IMG/VR virus record: IMGVR_UViG_3300042564_002819
Coordinates: 1 to 64,000 of that record
From: a virus
DNA: 64,000 nucleotides
Strand: one strand, 5' to 3'
The notes below the pieces were generated by a model. The model ran no database searches and had not been told where the DNA came from. It was given only the letters and a program-made list of their open reading frames with translations. Numbering within the stretch: the first letter of the stretch is position 1; every line of letters starts with the position of its first letter. Made by a program: the position numbers and the translations under genes. This document shows, one piece after another, positions 49,943-59,257 of this stretch.

Positions 49943-51399
49943 TATAGCTTATTAAATTTTTCTAAATGTGCATTTACGATTTTTTCCATATGTGAATTTT
50001 TGCCATATACTTCGTTTATTAAATTCCATATTTCCGATATTCTCTTCTTTCTGACTTCCGGAGAATTGTCTTTATACTTCCAATTAAGAGAACTATTATA
50101 ATATTCTAAATCGTCCTTTATAGTCTCATAAATTATAGAATCCTTATCTAATATCAATGTATTTCCGAATCCAAAATGAATTAGTGGAGTTTGCGAGTAA
50201 TCGCCGACCTTTGTATCAAGATATCCTATCTCTTTTAATTTTCTAATAGTGTCTAATGTTATCTTGTGATCTTCATCTGTTTCAGTTGGATATCCAACTA
50301 TCATTAGCAAACTGTGTTGTATTCTATTTTTTTGAAGTTGTTCAAGGCAAAACCACATATCTTCATCTTTGATCTTTTTACCCATATGAAATCTAACACT
50401 TTCACTAAAGCTTTCTAGTCCAACATCAAGTCCGTGACATCCGCTATCTTTCATTAACTGAAAATCCTCTGCTGTACACTGTGATTGAGGTCGCATAATC
50501 CATTGACTGCTCCAAGTAAAACCAGGGTCTGTTTTTCTATATTCTTTTAATAAATTTAGTAATTCTCTAAATGTTTTCATACTTCCGTTTATTAAGCTAT
50601 CGGTAAAATGAAAATCTGTTCGGTTCCAGAGTTTACGAATTTCTACTATCTCAGTAAAAATACTTTTAGCAGATCTAAATTTATACTTCGGCCAAAGTCG
50701 ATGTATATCGCAAAATGTACAATTTTTAACACACCCTCTACTTCCAGTTATGTAAACAGTTTTTCCGTTTTTAAACCTGTTAGGATATAAAGTCCATTCT
50801 ATATCGCTATAGTCAGGTATTAGTACAGTTGACAAATCTTCAACTTGGTGTGCTTCGTCTGAGTTAATTCCAGGAGCAGACACATTACCTTTTAATAATT
50901 CAACTAAAGAAAATTCTGCATCTCCGTGTATAAAAAAATCAATCAAACCTCTATTGAGCGGATACTGAGCTCGATAACCACGAACGTCGGCGCCGCCCCA
51001 AATAATCTTTGTGTTAGGTAAGTATTTTTTTATTAACATAGAAAAGTAAATTGCAAAAGTTCTACTATACTCAGTTAGCAAACTCATGCCTACAAATCTT
51101 GGTTTTAATTTTTTTAAATCGTTAATAACACTATTTGTCCAATTTTTATATTTTTTAAGAAAAATTTTATGTTCTTTTTCTAAAGAATAATCCCACTCGG
51201 TTACAAATATTTTATCATCATTTTTAAAGAAATACTTTTCTTTTTCCTCATCGGACATTATATTATACAATTGTATATTTAGGTCTATTATTTTGCATGA
51301 AAATCCTTCTGCAGAAAGATGACTTTTAAGAATTGCCGGACCTACTGTAGGAGCATATGGATCTATTTTTGGTATTACTAATATTGCTATATCTACCAT
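49939..51399 (-). CDS. B12-binding-type radical SAM protein (1)
   Basis: A 486-aa protein counted from ATG 51399 (MVDIAILVIPKID), which aligns with the start of its paralogue at 53209; a start 18 bases further upstream is possible. The N-terminal about 180 residues look like a B12-binding Rossmann domain (GMSLLTEYSR, IIWGGADVRGY) but no DxHxxG motif is seen. The radical SAM motif GSRGCVKNCTFCD has Cys223-x3-Cys227-x2-Cys230, followed by FTDSLINGS and GLDVGLESFSE. Such enzymes do methylations, cyclisations or other radical reactions. Confidence 0.86.
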   Translation of the reverse strand: MVDIAILVIPKIDPYAPTVGPAILKSHLSAEGFSCKIIDLNIQLYNIMSDEEKEKYFFKNDDKIFVTEWDYSLEKEHKIFLKKYKNWTNSVINDLKKLKPRFVGMSLLTEYSRTFAIYFSMLIKKYLPNTKIIWGGADVRGYRAQYPLNRGLIDFFIHGDAEFSLVELLKGNVSAPGINSDEAHQVEDLSTVLIPDYSDIEWTLYPNRFKNGKTVYITGSRGCVKNCTFCDIHRLWPKYKFRSAKSIFTEIVEIRKLWNRTDFHFTDSLINGSMKTFRELLNLLKEYRKTDPGFTWSSQWIMRPQSQCTAEDFQLMKDSGCHGLDVGLESFSESVRFHMGKKIKDEDMWFCLEQLQKNRIQHSLLMIVGYPTETDEDHKITLDTIRKLKEIGYLDTKVGDYSQTPLIHFGFGNTLILDKDSIIYETIKDDLEYYNSSLNWKYKDNSPEVRKKRISEIWNLINEVYGKNSHMEKIVNAHLEKFNKLY

Positions 51400-51400
51400 T

Positions 51401-52024
51401 TTATATATCTTTTCCATTATTTAATAAGCTATGATACCACCCGTTTGGTCGGAGACACCCTCTTCTATTTGTATAGTCTATATTATGTAAATCTAAAAAT
51501 TGTTTTATTTGTAAACATAATTCGTTGTATTTGTCTTGATTATTTGCAAAAAATAAAAATCCCTTGTATAATAATACAGGATATAGTTCTTTGTTATTTA
51601 TGCACACACTAATGTCAACAGTTCGTGTTAGTTCTGCACCGAACCCACATATTGCCATACAAGTTTTTTTAAATTGTTTGTTTAAAAAATATGTTTTGTA
51701 ATCTATGTTATAGGCATCAGTAAATAAAAAATCAAGAGAATTGCTATTAAGATTAGAAGTTCCATCTCCTATGTCTATAGTCAGATTCGGTATTTTTTGT
51801 TTCCACGACTCGTATAAAACTAATAATCTTTCTTTTTCTACTTGTTGCTGAGAATCTTGAAAGTTTTCATAAAAGCTTAACGTGTTAAGAAATTTTGCTT
51901 TATTTAAAAAACAACTGCATATATCTTGCCCATCGTATATTCCAATCATTGCTGAATTTTTAAACAATTCTGATTTGGATTCGATTAAATTTGCTATTAA
52001 ATTATATTTTATTGTTGGTATCAT
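51401..52024 (-). CDS. Unidentified protein, 207 aa
   Basis: I place the start at ATG 52024 (MIPTIKYNLI), since earlier sequence overlaps the upstream radical SAM gene. The segments AMIGIYDGQDICSCFL, LTIDIGDGTSNLNSNSLDFLFTDAYN and MAICGFGAEL are arranged like alternating strands and could be a divergent class I methyltransferase, but no clear SAM-binding glycine motif is visible. It lies between two radical SAM genes and stops one base before the start of the next. Confidence 0.55.
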   Translation of the reverse strand: MIPTIKYNLIANLIESKSELFKNSAMIGIYDGQDICSCFLNKAKFLNTLSFYENFQDSQQQVEKERLLVLYESWKQKIPNLTIDIGDGTSNLNSNSLDFLFTDAYNIDYKTYFLNKQFKKTCMAICGFGAELTRTVDISVCINNKELYPVLLYKGFLFFANNQDKYNELCLQIKQFLDLHNIDYTNRRGCLRPNGWYHSLLNNGKDI

Positions 52025-52035
52025 TTTAAAGTTTT

Positions 52036-53145
52036 TTATAAATTTACTTTCATGTTTTGTTCTTGTTCTCGTTTTACAATGCCACATGTTTTAATGCACC
52101 TAGGTATTACATTATCATCACCCCAAGATTTTTCTAACTCTTCAGAAAAGAATTTATGCAATAATATTTCTGCCCATGATTTATCTTTCAAAGACAACTC
52201 TGTAAGAGGATATTTTAATTCGGCTTCTGAAAATTTTCTAAAAGATTCGTTGTCATCACTTATATAACAACACGGAAATACTTCTAGTCTGCTATTTACA
52301 TATATCTTTTTTGCTTCTTGATATATGCAAGATATTTTCCATTTGGAGAGTTTTTCAACCGGATTGTAATTTCCTGTGGTAAATTCAGTTACTGATAGTT
52401 GGTTGTTTAGTGATTCCATAATTTCATCATGAGAATGTGTACTTTTAGATCTAACTATAGATTTCATAGTGTCATGACTAGGATGTCGCAAATCTTTTTG
52501 AATAGGAGGTTCGAGATAGTGTGTAATTTCTTTTTTAGAATTCATAACAGGAAAAGGATCAAAGTTATCAAACCGCGGAGTTCGACGTATTCTAAAATCG
52601 TTAACACCAATTTCGGATGCTATATTTTTACATTTTTCAATCTCATGTTCGTTATGCTTAAATGCTAAAAAGTCCCATCGTACTTTTACAGAACCTTTGC
52701 AGCATATTTTCATATGAGAAAGTATTTTATTAATATGAGTATTTTGTCTGTACAAATGGTTAGTTTCTATACCATCAACCCCGAAAGTTATTCTATCATT
52801 TTTATCTAAAATTTCTACTAATTTTTCCCACCAGCTATCTGTTTTGAGACTTCCATTTGTAAATATTTCAATGTTTAGATTTCTGCTTTTAGCTTTATAT
52901 ATTGCTTCAAATAAATATCTCGAAGCAATAGGATCACCGTGTGTTCCGCAAAAATAAACACGTTTTAGATTTGGCAACTCTTCGGAAAATACTTTGTCTA
53001 TGTCCTCTAACGACCACTCCGTTAATCCAAGTCCTGGTCGGTCTACGGATCCAAATATATTTCTATTACACATAGGACAGGATGCGTTACATTTGTTTGT
53101 AATCTCTACATGCATCTCTTCTATTGTGTCAGTTCTTAAAAACAT
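52036..53145 (-). CDS. Radical SAM protein with C-terminal SPASM-like cysteines (1)
   Basis: A 369-aa protein with Cys19-x3-Cys23-x2-Cys26 (CNASCPMC), FCGTHGDPIAS in place of GGEP, and TFGVDGIETNHLYRQNT. The C-terminal part has ISCIYQ, VFPCCYISDD and IPRCIKTCG, a SPASM-like Cys set. It is a clear paralogue of the gene at 58146 (shared GVDG/GIDG and KHN-x-H-x-I motifs). It heads a leftward operon. Confidence 0.86.
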   Translation of the reverse strand: MFLRTDTIEEMHVEITNKCNASCPMCNRNIFGSVDRPGLGLTEWSLEDIDKVFSEELPNLKRVYFCGTHGDPIASRYLFEAIYKAKSRNLNIEIFTNGSLKTDSWWEKLVEILDKNDRITFGVDGIETNHLYRQNTHINKILSHMKICCKGSVKVRWDFLAFKHNEHEIEKCKNIASEIGVNDFRIRRTPRFDNFDPFPVMNSKKEITHYLEPPIQKDLRHPSHDTMKSIVRSKSTHSHDEIMESLNNQLSVTEFTTGNYNPVEKLSKWKISCIYQEAKKIYVNSRLEVFPCCYISDDNESFRKFSEAELKYPLTELSLKDKSWAEILLHKFFSEELEKSWGDDNVIPRCIKTCGIVKREQEQNMKVNL

Positions 53146-53158
53146 GTTTTTTAAATCC

Positions 53159-53166
53159 TATAAATA
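53159..53166 (+). promoter_or_regulatory. T4-like late promoter box TATAAATA
   Basis: An exact TATAAATA lies in the 63-base divergent gap, 42 bases before the ATG at 53209. It is the only exact T4 late consensus I noted and points to the rightward five-gene cluster. Confidence 0.5.
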
Positions 53167-53208
53167 TATGCATGTATTTAACTTTAACAGAGAGATAAAG
53201 ATTTATAT

Positions 53209-54723
53209 ATGACTGATATAGTCTTTCTTACTTTACCAAGATTAGAACTTAGAGCACCGATAACTGCTCCTGCATTGTTAAAATCGATGGTTGAAAAGCA
53301 TGGATATACTGCATTTTGCTATGATTTAAATCTAGATTTGTGGCACAGTATAGATGCATCTACCTACGGACATGTTTGGTTTGACACTGATCTAACATTT
53401 AGATACGAAGACAAGTTTAAAGATTTTTGGAATTCGCATATCTTGCCGTGTGTACCAAGATGGATTGAAACTATTAAATCTAAAAATACATCGTGGGTTG
53501 GGATTACTATTTTTAGTCAAAGAAGTAAGTGGATTAGTATTGCAATATGCGAATTATTACGTAAAGAATTGCCTGAAGTAAAGATTGTAGCAGGTGGTCC
53601 TTTTTGCGAATTTACCGGGCCGCTGCTATATGAAAAAAATCTAGTTGATGCTTATGTAGTTGGCGAAGGCGAACTTGCTATTTTAGATATCCTTAGAGGA
53701 AATTTTTCAAATCCTGGAATAAATGGCAATGATCCTGTACAAATTGAAGATTTAGATACTATTCCTATTCCGGATTATAGTGATTTTCCAATGGAATTAT
53801 ATCCAAAAACTTGGTATGATCCAAGAATAAAAGATCACGACAAATTAGGAACAGAATTTGTATACATCACTGGCAGTAGAGGATGTGTAAGAAAGTGTAC
53901 ATTTTGTGATATACAAAGTGTTTGGCCAAAGTTTAGATTTAGAAGTGGTATTAGTATAGCAACAGAAATGTTAGAACAAAATCAAAAATACGGAAGTAAA
54001 AGATTCTTGTTTACTGACAGCTTGCTAAATGGAAGTGTTAAACAGTTAAAGGATATATGCACAACTCTTATAAAAAATAAAAAATCAGGGCGTATGACTC
54101 ATGTAAATTGGCAGGGACAGTTTATTGCACGTCCAGAACATCAAATGTCAGAAGAAGTTTATTCATTAATGTACGAAGCGGGCCTTAGATTTGTAAGCAT
54201 CGGAGTCGAAAGTGGTAGCGAAAAAGTTCGAAACGATATGAAAAAAATGTTCGACGATTCTGCTATGGACTTTACATTTAACATGTGTGCAAAGTATAAA
54301 ATAGAAATGGCCTGGTTATTGCTTGTGGGGTATCCGACTGAAACAGAGGAAGAGTTTCAAAAAACACTTACTATGCTAGAAAAGTACCAATGGATTAACC
54401 AACAAGGGCTAATACGTAGCATTGCGTTAGGTCCAACGTTAGATATAGTTCCAGGATCGCCACTTTACAAAAATCAAGAAAAATTAGGAATTACTTGGGA
54501 CTCAAACAATCATTGGGTATATAAAGATAATACTCGAGAGATTAGAATTAAGAGATGGCTTAGATTAAAAGAAAAATGCATAGAGCTCGGATATCCAGTC
54601 GTAGAAAAAGCAACAGATCATCTTTTAGCCGAATTAGAAAAGATAACTGCACAAAAAAGTCAAGTAAACCATATTTACGATCATTATAATGAATTATCTG
54701 GAGCAATGGGGCCTAGCGTATAA
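53209..54723 (+). CDS. B12-binding-type radical SAM protein (2)
   Basis: A 504-aa paralogue of the gene at 49939. The N-terminal domain (about 1-170) has VGITIFSQRS and IVAGGPFCEF but no DxHxxG His ligand. The radical SAM motif GSRGCVRKCTFCD has Cys226-x3-Cys230-x2-Cys233, followed by FTDSLLNGS and SIGVESGSE. It leads a rightward cluster with an oxygenase, two QueC-like PP-loop proteins and a twitch radical SAM gene, so all are probably one pathway unit. Confidence 0.87.
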   Translation: MTDIVFLTLPRLELRAPITAPALLKSMVEKHGYTAFCYDLNLDLWHSIDASTYGHVWFDTDLTFRYEDKFKDFWNSHILPCVPRWIETIKSKNTSWVGITIFSQRSKWISIAICELLRKELPEVKIVAGGPFCEFTGPLLYEKNLVDAYVVGEGELAILDILRGNFSNPGINGNDPVQIEDLDTIPIPDYSDFPMELYPKTWYDPRIKDHDKLGTEFVYITGSRGCVRKCTFCDIQSVWPKFRFRSGISIATEMLEQNQKYGSKRFLFTDSLLNGSVKQLKDICTTLIKNKKSGRMTHVNWQGQFIARPEHQMSEEVYSLMYEAGLRFVSIGVESGSEKVRNDMKKMFDDSAMDFTFNMCAKYKIEMAWLLLVGYPTETEEEFQKTLTMLEKYQWINQQGLIRSIALGPTLDIVPGSPLYKNQEKLGITWDSNNHWVYKDNTREIRIKRWLRLKEKCIELGYPVVEKATDHLLAELEKITAQKSQVNHIYDHYNELSGAMGPSV

Positions 54724-54731
54724 GGAAAAAC

Positions 54732-55442
54732 ATGGAAGATTATATTGTACTTAAAAATGTGTTAACTCCCGAAGATATAAAAAATCTAAATGACATAAAA
54801 AGTCTGCTAAAGGACGATCCAGAATCTCATAGACCAAGAGCATCAAACGGAAAAAGACACAATAATGTATATAACATAACTGACAAAACAGTATACACAT
54901 TGGATCAGATTACCAAATGGCTCGATAACTATATGCCTTGGGATAAAGAAATTTATGAATACTGGGGAGTAAATTTTTACGACTTGCAAAATCCGTATGC
55001 ATTACACAGTGACGGAAACGATACTAGACGGGCGTTTTATCAAGGAATTATTCCACTTTCAGTAGAACCGAGCGACAAAGATGCATATACTATAATTTTT
55101 GATCAAACAGCAGATACCAACACTGAATGGATTTCGTCTGTGTATAATAAACCGGATGATTACGAACCGTTTTATAATAAGGGTATTCGAGATCCTAGTT
55201 ACTTCGGAGGCTGGTCAGACGAATATAAAATAGACGACGAAGTAGGATACAAACACTGGGGTAAAAAATGGAATACCACATTTAAAGAGGCCTACAAAGG
55301 TTTTAGCATAAAATATGAATATAAGTGGGAAGTTGGAGACATTTTCTTTTTTGATAGTAAGTTTACTCACTGTGCAACTGAATTAGCAGAAAAAGAAATA
55401 AATCAAAAAACAGGCTTGCTTTTTTGTTTAAATAGGAAATAA
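54732..55442 (+). CDS. 2OG/Fe(II) oxygenase-like protein
   Basis: A 236-aa protein with ALHSDGND at 90-97 (His92-x-Asp94) and THCATELA near 212-219 (His213), plus a basic residue after it, the facial-triad pattern of dioxygenases; the plan resembles PhyH or prolyl-hydroxylase-like phage proteins. The Trp- and Tyr-rich middle may bind an aromatic ligand. Substrate unknown. It sits between B12-type radical SAM and the QueC-like genes. Confidence 0.75.
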   Translation: MEDYIVLKNVLTPEDIKNLNDIKSLLKDDPESHRPRASNGKRHNNVYNITDKTVYTLDQITKWLDNYMPWDKEIYEYWGVNFYDLQNPYALHSDGNDTRRAFYQGIIPLSVEPSDKDAYTIIFDQTADTNTEWISSVYNKPDDYEPFYNKGIRDPSYFGGWSDEYKIDDEVGYKHWGKKWNTTFKEAYKGFSIKYEYKWEVGDIFFFDSKFTHCATELAEKEINQKTGLLFCLNRK

Positions 55443-55443
55443 A

Positions 55444-56250
55444 ATGCGTGTAGAAGAACTTAACAGATACTTTTCAACTGCTGTACCGTTTGCAAGTGTT
55501 GAAGATGTCGAAATAAAACAATATTATTATACAGACTTAGATAAAATAGAAATTGCTGTTCCAAGAAACGGTGCACCAATGGGAATGTTTTTGTCAGGCG
55601 GCCCTGATAGTGCCCTTACAGCCTACTTGTTAGTAAAAACAATTAAAGAATTTGGATTTAACAACCCTGTTTATCCTATAACTACTGAATTTCTTGCAAG
55701 GCCTTACAATATAAAATACGCTTGGGGAGTGTTAAGAAAAATAGAAGAACTATTAGATTTTAAATTTGAACAGCATCTTATTTTTCCTATGCCTAACCAT
55801 GCACTACCAATTAGTGACGAAGATAAAAAAGTAATCATGTCATTTAATATACAAGAATACCATGATAGATACAATCTAAGTTGTATTGTAAATGGACTAA
55901 CTGCAAATCCACCTATATCTGAAGTCGGAGATACAAAATACGGCGATAGTTCTAAAGAGCGTGACGAAGCAGAAGTTATTTTAAAAAAATTAAAAAGCAA
56001 GCGTGTGCAATATCCATTCTTATTTTCTAATAAAAGAGTAGTTTCATATTTTTATAATCATTTTGACTTGCTCGAAACCCTTTTCCCTATCACTCGTTCG
56101 TGTGAAGCTGAGATGCACGAAACCGAATATTTTACAAAAGATTGCTTTCAAGTAAGACGAGAAGAAAGATATTGCTGGTGGTGCAGAGAAAGACAATGGG
56201 GATTTGAAAAATACAGACCTGACGATTTTGTAAATAGGTTTAAAGGATAA
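55444..56250 (+). CDS. QueC-like PP-loop ATP pyrophosphatase (1)
   Basis: A 268-aa protein with SGGPDS at 51-56 and a C-terminal Cys set: RSCEAEM, KDCFQV and YCWWCRERQWG, four Cys that could bind zinc as in QueC. QueC converts carboxydeazaguanine to preQ0 through an adenylated amide. The sequence is divergent and may use another acid substrate. AAT-rich spacing and one-base gap to the previous gene; paralogue of the next gene. FolE and QueE upstream strengthen but do not prove the QueC-like role. Confidence 0.75.
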   Translation: MRVEELNRYFSTAVPFASVEDVEIKQYYYTDLDKIEIAVPRNGAPMGMFLSGGPDSALTAYLLVKTIKEFGFNNPVYPITTEFLARPYNIKYAWGVLRKIEELLDFKFEQHLIFPMPNHALPISDEDKKVIMSFNIQEYHDRYNLSCIVNGLTANPPISEVGDTKYGDSSKERDEAEVILKKLKSKRVQYPFLFSNKRVVSYFYNHFDLLETLFPITRSCEAEMHETEYFTKDCFQVRREERYCWWCRERQWGFEKYRPDDFVNRFKG

Positions 56251-56258
56251 GATTAATC

Positions 56259-57014
56259 ATGAAACCAAAACACCCAAATGTCGAATTTGAGGAAATGTGG
56301 GAAGTATCTGATGGCAGTGCAACTATAATTCCTATGAATAGTAAATGGAAAGCAATAGGCGTTCAAGTATCAGGAGGTTTAGACAGTGCTGTTCTCCTGT
56401 ACTTAACTGTCAAAACAATACAAAAACATAATCTAGATGTAAAAGTTGTTCCTATTAGTTTAGAAATTTACAATAAAGCAAAGAATTTAGAGAGTTCTAG
56501 AGCAGTAATACAAAAAGTTAAAGACATTACAGGATTTAAAAACTGGGGAGAATCGGTAGAAGCTATTGGAAAACCTTCTCAAGCAGAATTTATCGGAAAA
56601 AACAGTTTTTTTAGTTCTGTTATTAATACACTATTTTTAAAAAAAGCAATAGATTTTGAAATTAACGGAGTGACTAAAAACCCTCCTTTAGAAGTGTGTA
56701 AAGATTTTAAATTTAACGAATACAGAGAATTTGCAAGAGACAATCCGCGAACTATATACAACGGAATGCGAAATGCTAGTCCACACGCTTTTGTAGATAA
56801 AAAAGGAATAGTAGAACATTATATCAATCATAATCTAGTTGATGAAATAATTCCGCTAACGCTCTCTTGTGATGAAAAATTAGATATAATAATAAAAAAT
56901 GATTGGCCAATTCCTTGTGGCACCTGTTGGTGGTGCAGAGAAAGAAGATGGGGCCTCGAATCTCACAATCTTGATTATCAAAAATATAGTCCGTTAAATG
57001 CATATACCAAGTAA
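56259..57014 (+). CDS. QueC-like PP-loop ATP pyrophosphatase (2)
   Basis: A 251-aa protein with SGGLDS at 38-43 and a C-terminal LSCDEK followed by PCGTCWWCRERRWG, giving C...C-x2-C-x2-C, the closest match here to the QueC zinc motif. It also shares TKNPP and SCDEK segments with its paralogue. It could form preQ0 or catalyse a related amidation/nitrile reaction. It overlaps the next radical SAM gene by 17 bases. Confidence 0.77.
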   Translation: MKPKHPNVEFEEMWEVSDGSATIIPMNSKWKAIGVQVSGGLDSAVLLYLTVKTIQKHNLDVKVVPISLEIYNKAKNLESSRAVIQKVKDITGFKNWGESVEAIGKPSQAEFIGKNSFFSSVINTLFLKKAIDFEINGVTKNPPLEVCKDFKFNEYREFARDNPRTIYNGMRNASPHAFVDKKGIVEHYINHNLVDEIIPLTLSCDEKLDIIIKNDWPIPCGTCWWCRERRWGLESHNLDYQKYSPLNAYTK

Positions 57015-58182
57015 AACTTTTTGCAGCATGGCTTGGAACCATCAGTTTATCGATCCTACAGGACGAGTTAAGCCGTGTTGCAGATTTGCAGAAAAATTTA
57101 GACCAGTAGAAAACAATCTTAACAATAAAACATTGAGTGAAGTGTTTTATGGCGAGTGGATGACTGATATTCGACAAAAAATGCTAGCCGGAGACACTGT
57201 GCCGGGCTGCATTAGATGCTATCAAGAAGAAGCAGCCGGTAAAAAAAGTCTGCGAGAACGTTACCACGAAAACAAAGATCTTCCTATAGACGAGCTAGTT
57301 AATCTAACAAATCCAACTATTCGTTGGATAGAGCTTGCTATTAGCAACGATTGTAATCTTGCATGTAGGATGTGCGACAGTCGTTATGCGTGGAAATGGT
57401 TTAAAGAAGAAAAAGAGATGTACGGGTCCACTCTTAACACTGTTGAACACAGCAAAAGTGACATATCAAACATCTTTCCATTTATAAACGATCTAGTACA
57501 TATAAAATTTACAGGCGGAGAACCATTATTAACAAAAGATCAATGGCTATTAGTTGATAAAATGCTTGAGGAAAGAGACTGTAGTGACATTTTATTAAAT
57601 TATTCAACTAATTGTACAATAATGCCAAAAGACAGTTGGGTTGAAAAATGGAAAAAATTTAAACAAGTTGAATTTGCATTAAGTTTTGATAGTGCAAATC
57701 CTGCAGAATCTGAATATATACGTTGGCCTGCAAAATTTGAAACAACCGAAGCAGTTACAAAAAGATTTTTAGAACTTAAAAAAGAACATGGATTTCATGT
57801 ATTTTTAAGAAGTACTATAAGTTTATTGAATGTTTGGTACATGCCAGAAAGTATGCAATGGTGGCACGACAACGATCCTTCGTCAGTTAAAATAATGAAT
57901 CCTACACACTTGACATATCCCGAAAACTTATCTGTTACAGTATTACCACAGCATATTAAAGAAAGAATCACTTTAAAATTTGTTGATTATCAAAAAAATT
58001 GTAATATTAAAAAGATAAATGAAAGTTTAGAATACATCAAAAATTACATGAATAGCAAGGATGACAGTCATTTACTTCCGAGTTTAAAATCATATATAAC
58101 TCAGACCGATGCTTATAGAAATCAAGATTTTTTTAAAAACTATCCTCAATTTTCAGATATATTTGAACAATTGTGTGTTTGA
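56998..58182 (+). CDS. Radical SAM protein with N-terminal twitch-like cysteine region (2)
   Basis: A 394-aa protein. Core Cys119-x3-Cys123-x2-Cys126 (CNLACRMC), then FTGGEPLLTKDQ. N-terminal Cys9, CC at 27-28 and Cys71/Cys74 follow the same plan as the other four twitch-like proteins here. Its start lies inside the QueC-like gene. Its 3' end overlaps the convergent radical SAM gene by 37 bases, so the two mRNAs would be antisense there. Confidence 0.85.
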   Translation: MHIPSKTFCSMAWNHQFIDPTGRVKPCCRFAEKFRPVENNLNNKTLSEVFYGEWMTDIRQKMLAGDTVPGCIRCYQEEAAGKKSLRERYHENKDLPIDELVNLTNPTIRWIELAISNDCNLACRMCDSRYAWKWFKEEKEMYGSTLNTVEHSKSDISNIFPFINDLVHIKFTGGEPLLTKDQWLLVDKMLEERDCSDILLNYSTNCTIMPKDSWVEKWKKFKQVEFALSFDSANPAESEYIRWPAKFETTEAVTKRFLELKKEHGFHVFLRSTISLLNVWYMPESMQWWHDNDPSSVKIMNPTHLTYPENLSVTVLPQHIKERITLKFVDYQKNCNIKKINESLEYIKNYMNSKDDSHLLPSLKSYITQTDAYRNQDFFKNYPQFSDIFEQLCV

Positions 58183-59255
58183 TATTGTTTATACATATAA
58201 GAATCTTTTTTGCAATTTATTATGCAACTAGTACAAACATTATCAGATTTCCATGTTTCTTTGATCTTTTTAAAAATTTTAACTTGATCTAATATCCTAT
58301 CTATCGGATTTAATATTACATTGTTAAAAAAATAATCCTTTCTTATAGAATCTTTAAAAATTTCAACTATACTATCATATAGTATATTTTGTTTATAGTC
58401 TTGTTCGAATCCTATTGCAGTATGACAACACGGCCAAAGTCTCTGATCGTACGATAAAAACACACTGTTTTCATTTAAAGCATTACAAGATATTTTTCCT
58501 TTTCTCACTATCTTAGGACTTTCTAAACTATTTGCATACCCAACATCGGCACCATAATATTTGTGCCATTTTTTATCAAAGTGTTTAGTATCTCGTACAA
58601 TGTCGTTATTTTTAATATTATATGGTTCTAAAAAGTATGAATGTTCTAAATTTTTATCTACTACTGATAATTTTTTTTCTTTAAATCTTGTTGATTCTCT
58701 TGTAGCAAATTCGGTAAACTTGAGGTCAAATGCTAGTTTTTTGCATTCATCTATTTGATGTGCATTGTGTTTAAAAAGAGTCATCTCCCATCTAGCTATA
58801 CCACCAGATTCAATGTATGCTTTTGCATTTTGTATAACTCGCGAAAAAGAAGTATTTCTTCTATACAAATGATGGGTATCTTCTAATCCATCAATACCAA
58901 ATCTTACTTCAACATTTGGCTGTTCGCCTAACCATTTCCAAAATTCTAATGATTGTGCTCCGCCGTTTGTATGTATATTGATTTTAAAATTTAATTCAAC
59001 AAATACTTCTATTATCGATTTTGGATTAGTGTGCATTACAATATCTCCAAAATTTCCATTTATTAGTACCGTTTCGATGTCTTTAAAGAAAGGATGAGCT
59101 AATGTATTTTTTAAGTCAACTGCATTCCACTCTGAAATATTTAAGCGTGGATAAGTTTCTAGACTAGTTTCAAACGTCCTAGGACATTGCGGACATCTTG
59201 CATTACACGCACTAGTCGGTTCAAAATGAAGCATAGTTATAGGTGATGAATACAT
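58146..59255 (-). CDS. Radical SAM protein with C-terminal SPASM-like cysteines (2)
   Basis: A 369-aa paralogue of the gene at 52036, of equal length. Cys17-x3-Cys21-x2-Cys24 (CNARCPQC), then ETVLINGNFGD and RFGIDGLEDTHHLYRRNT. C-terminal ISCNALNENS, LWPCCHTAIG and VCTSCIINCK are SPASM-like. It is the last gene of a five-gene leftward operon. GAGGAGT lies just before its ATG. Confidence 0.86.
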   Translation of the reverse strand: MYSSPITMLHFEPTSACNARCPQCPRTFETSLETYPRLNISEWNAVDLKNTLAHPFFKDIETVLINGNFGDIVMHTNPKSIIEVFVELNFKINIHTNGGAQSLEFWKWLGEQPNVEVRFGIDGLEDTHHLYRRNTSFSRVIQNAKAYIESGGIARWEMTLFKHNAHQIDECKKLAFDLKFTEFATRESTRFKEKKLSVVDKNLEHSYFLEPYNIKNNDIVRDTKHFDKKWHKYYGADVGYANSLESPKIVRKGKISCNALNENSVFLSYDQRLWPCCHTAIGFEQDYKQNILYDSIVEIFKDSIRKDYFFNNVILNPIDRILDQVKIFKKIKETWKSDNVCTSCIINCKKDSYMYKQYQTHNCSNISEN

Positions 59256-59257
59256 GT

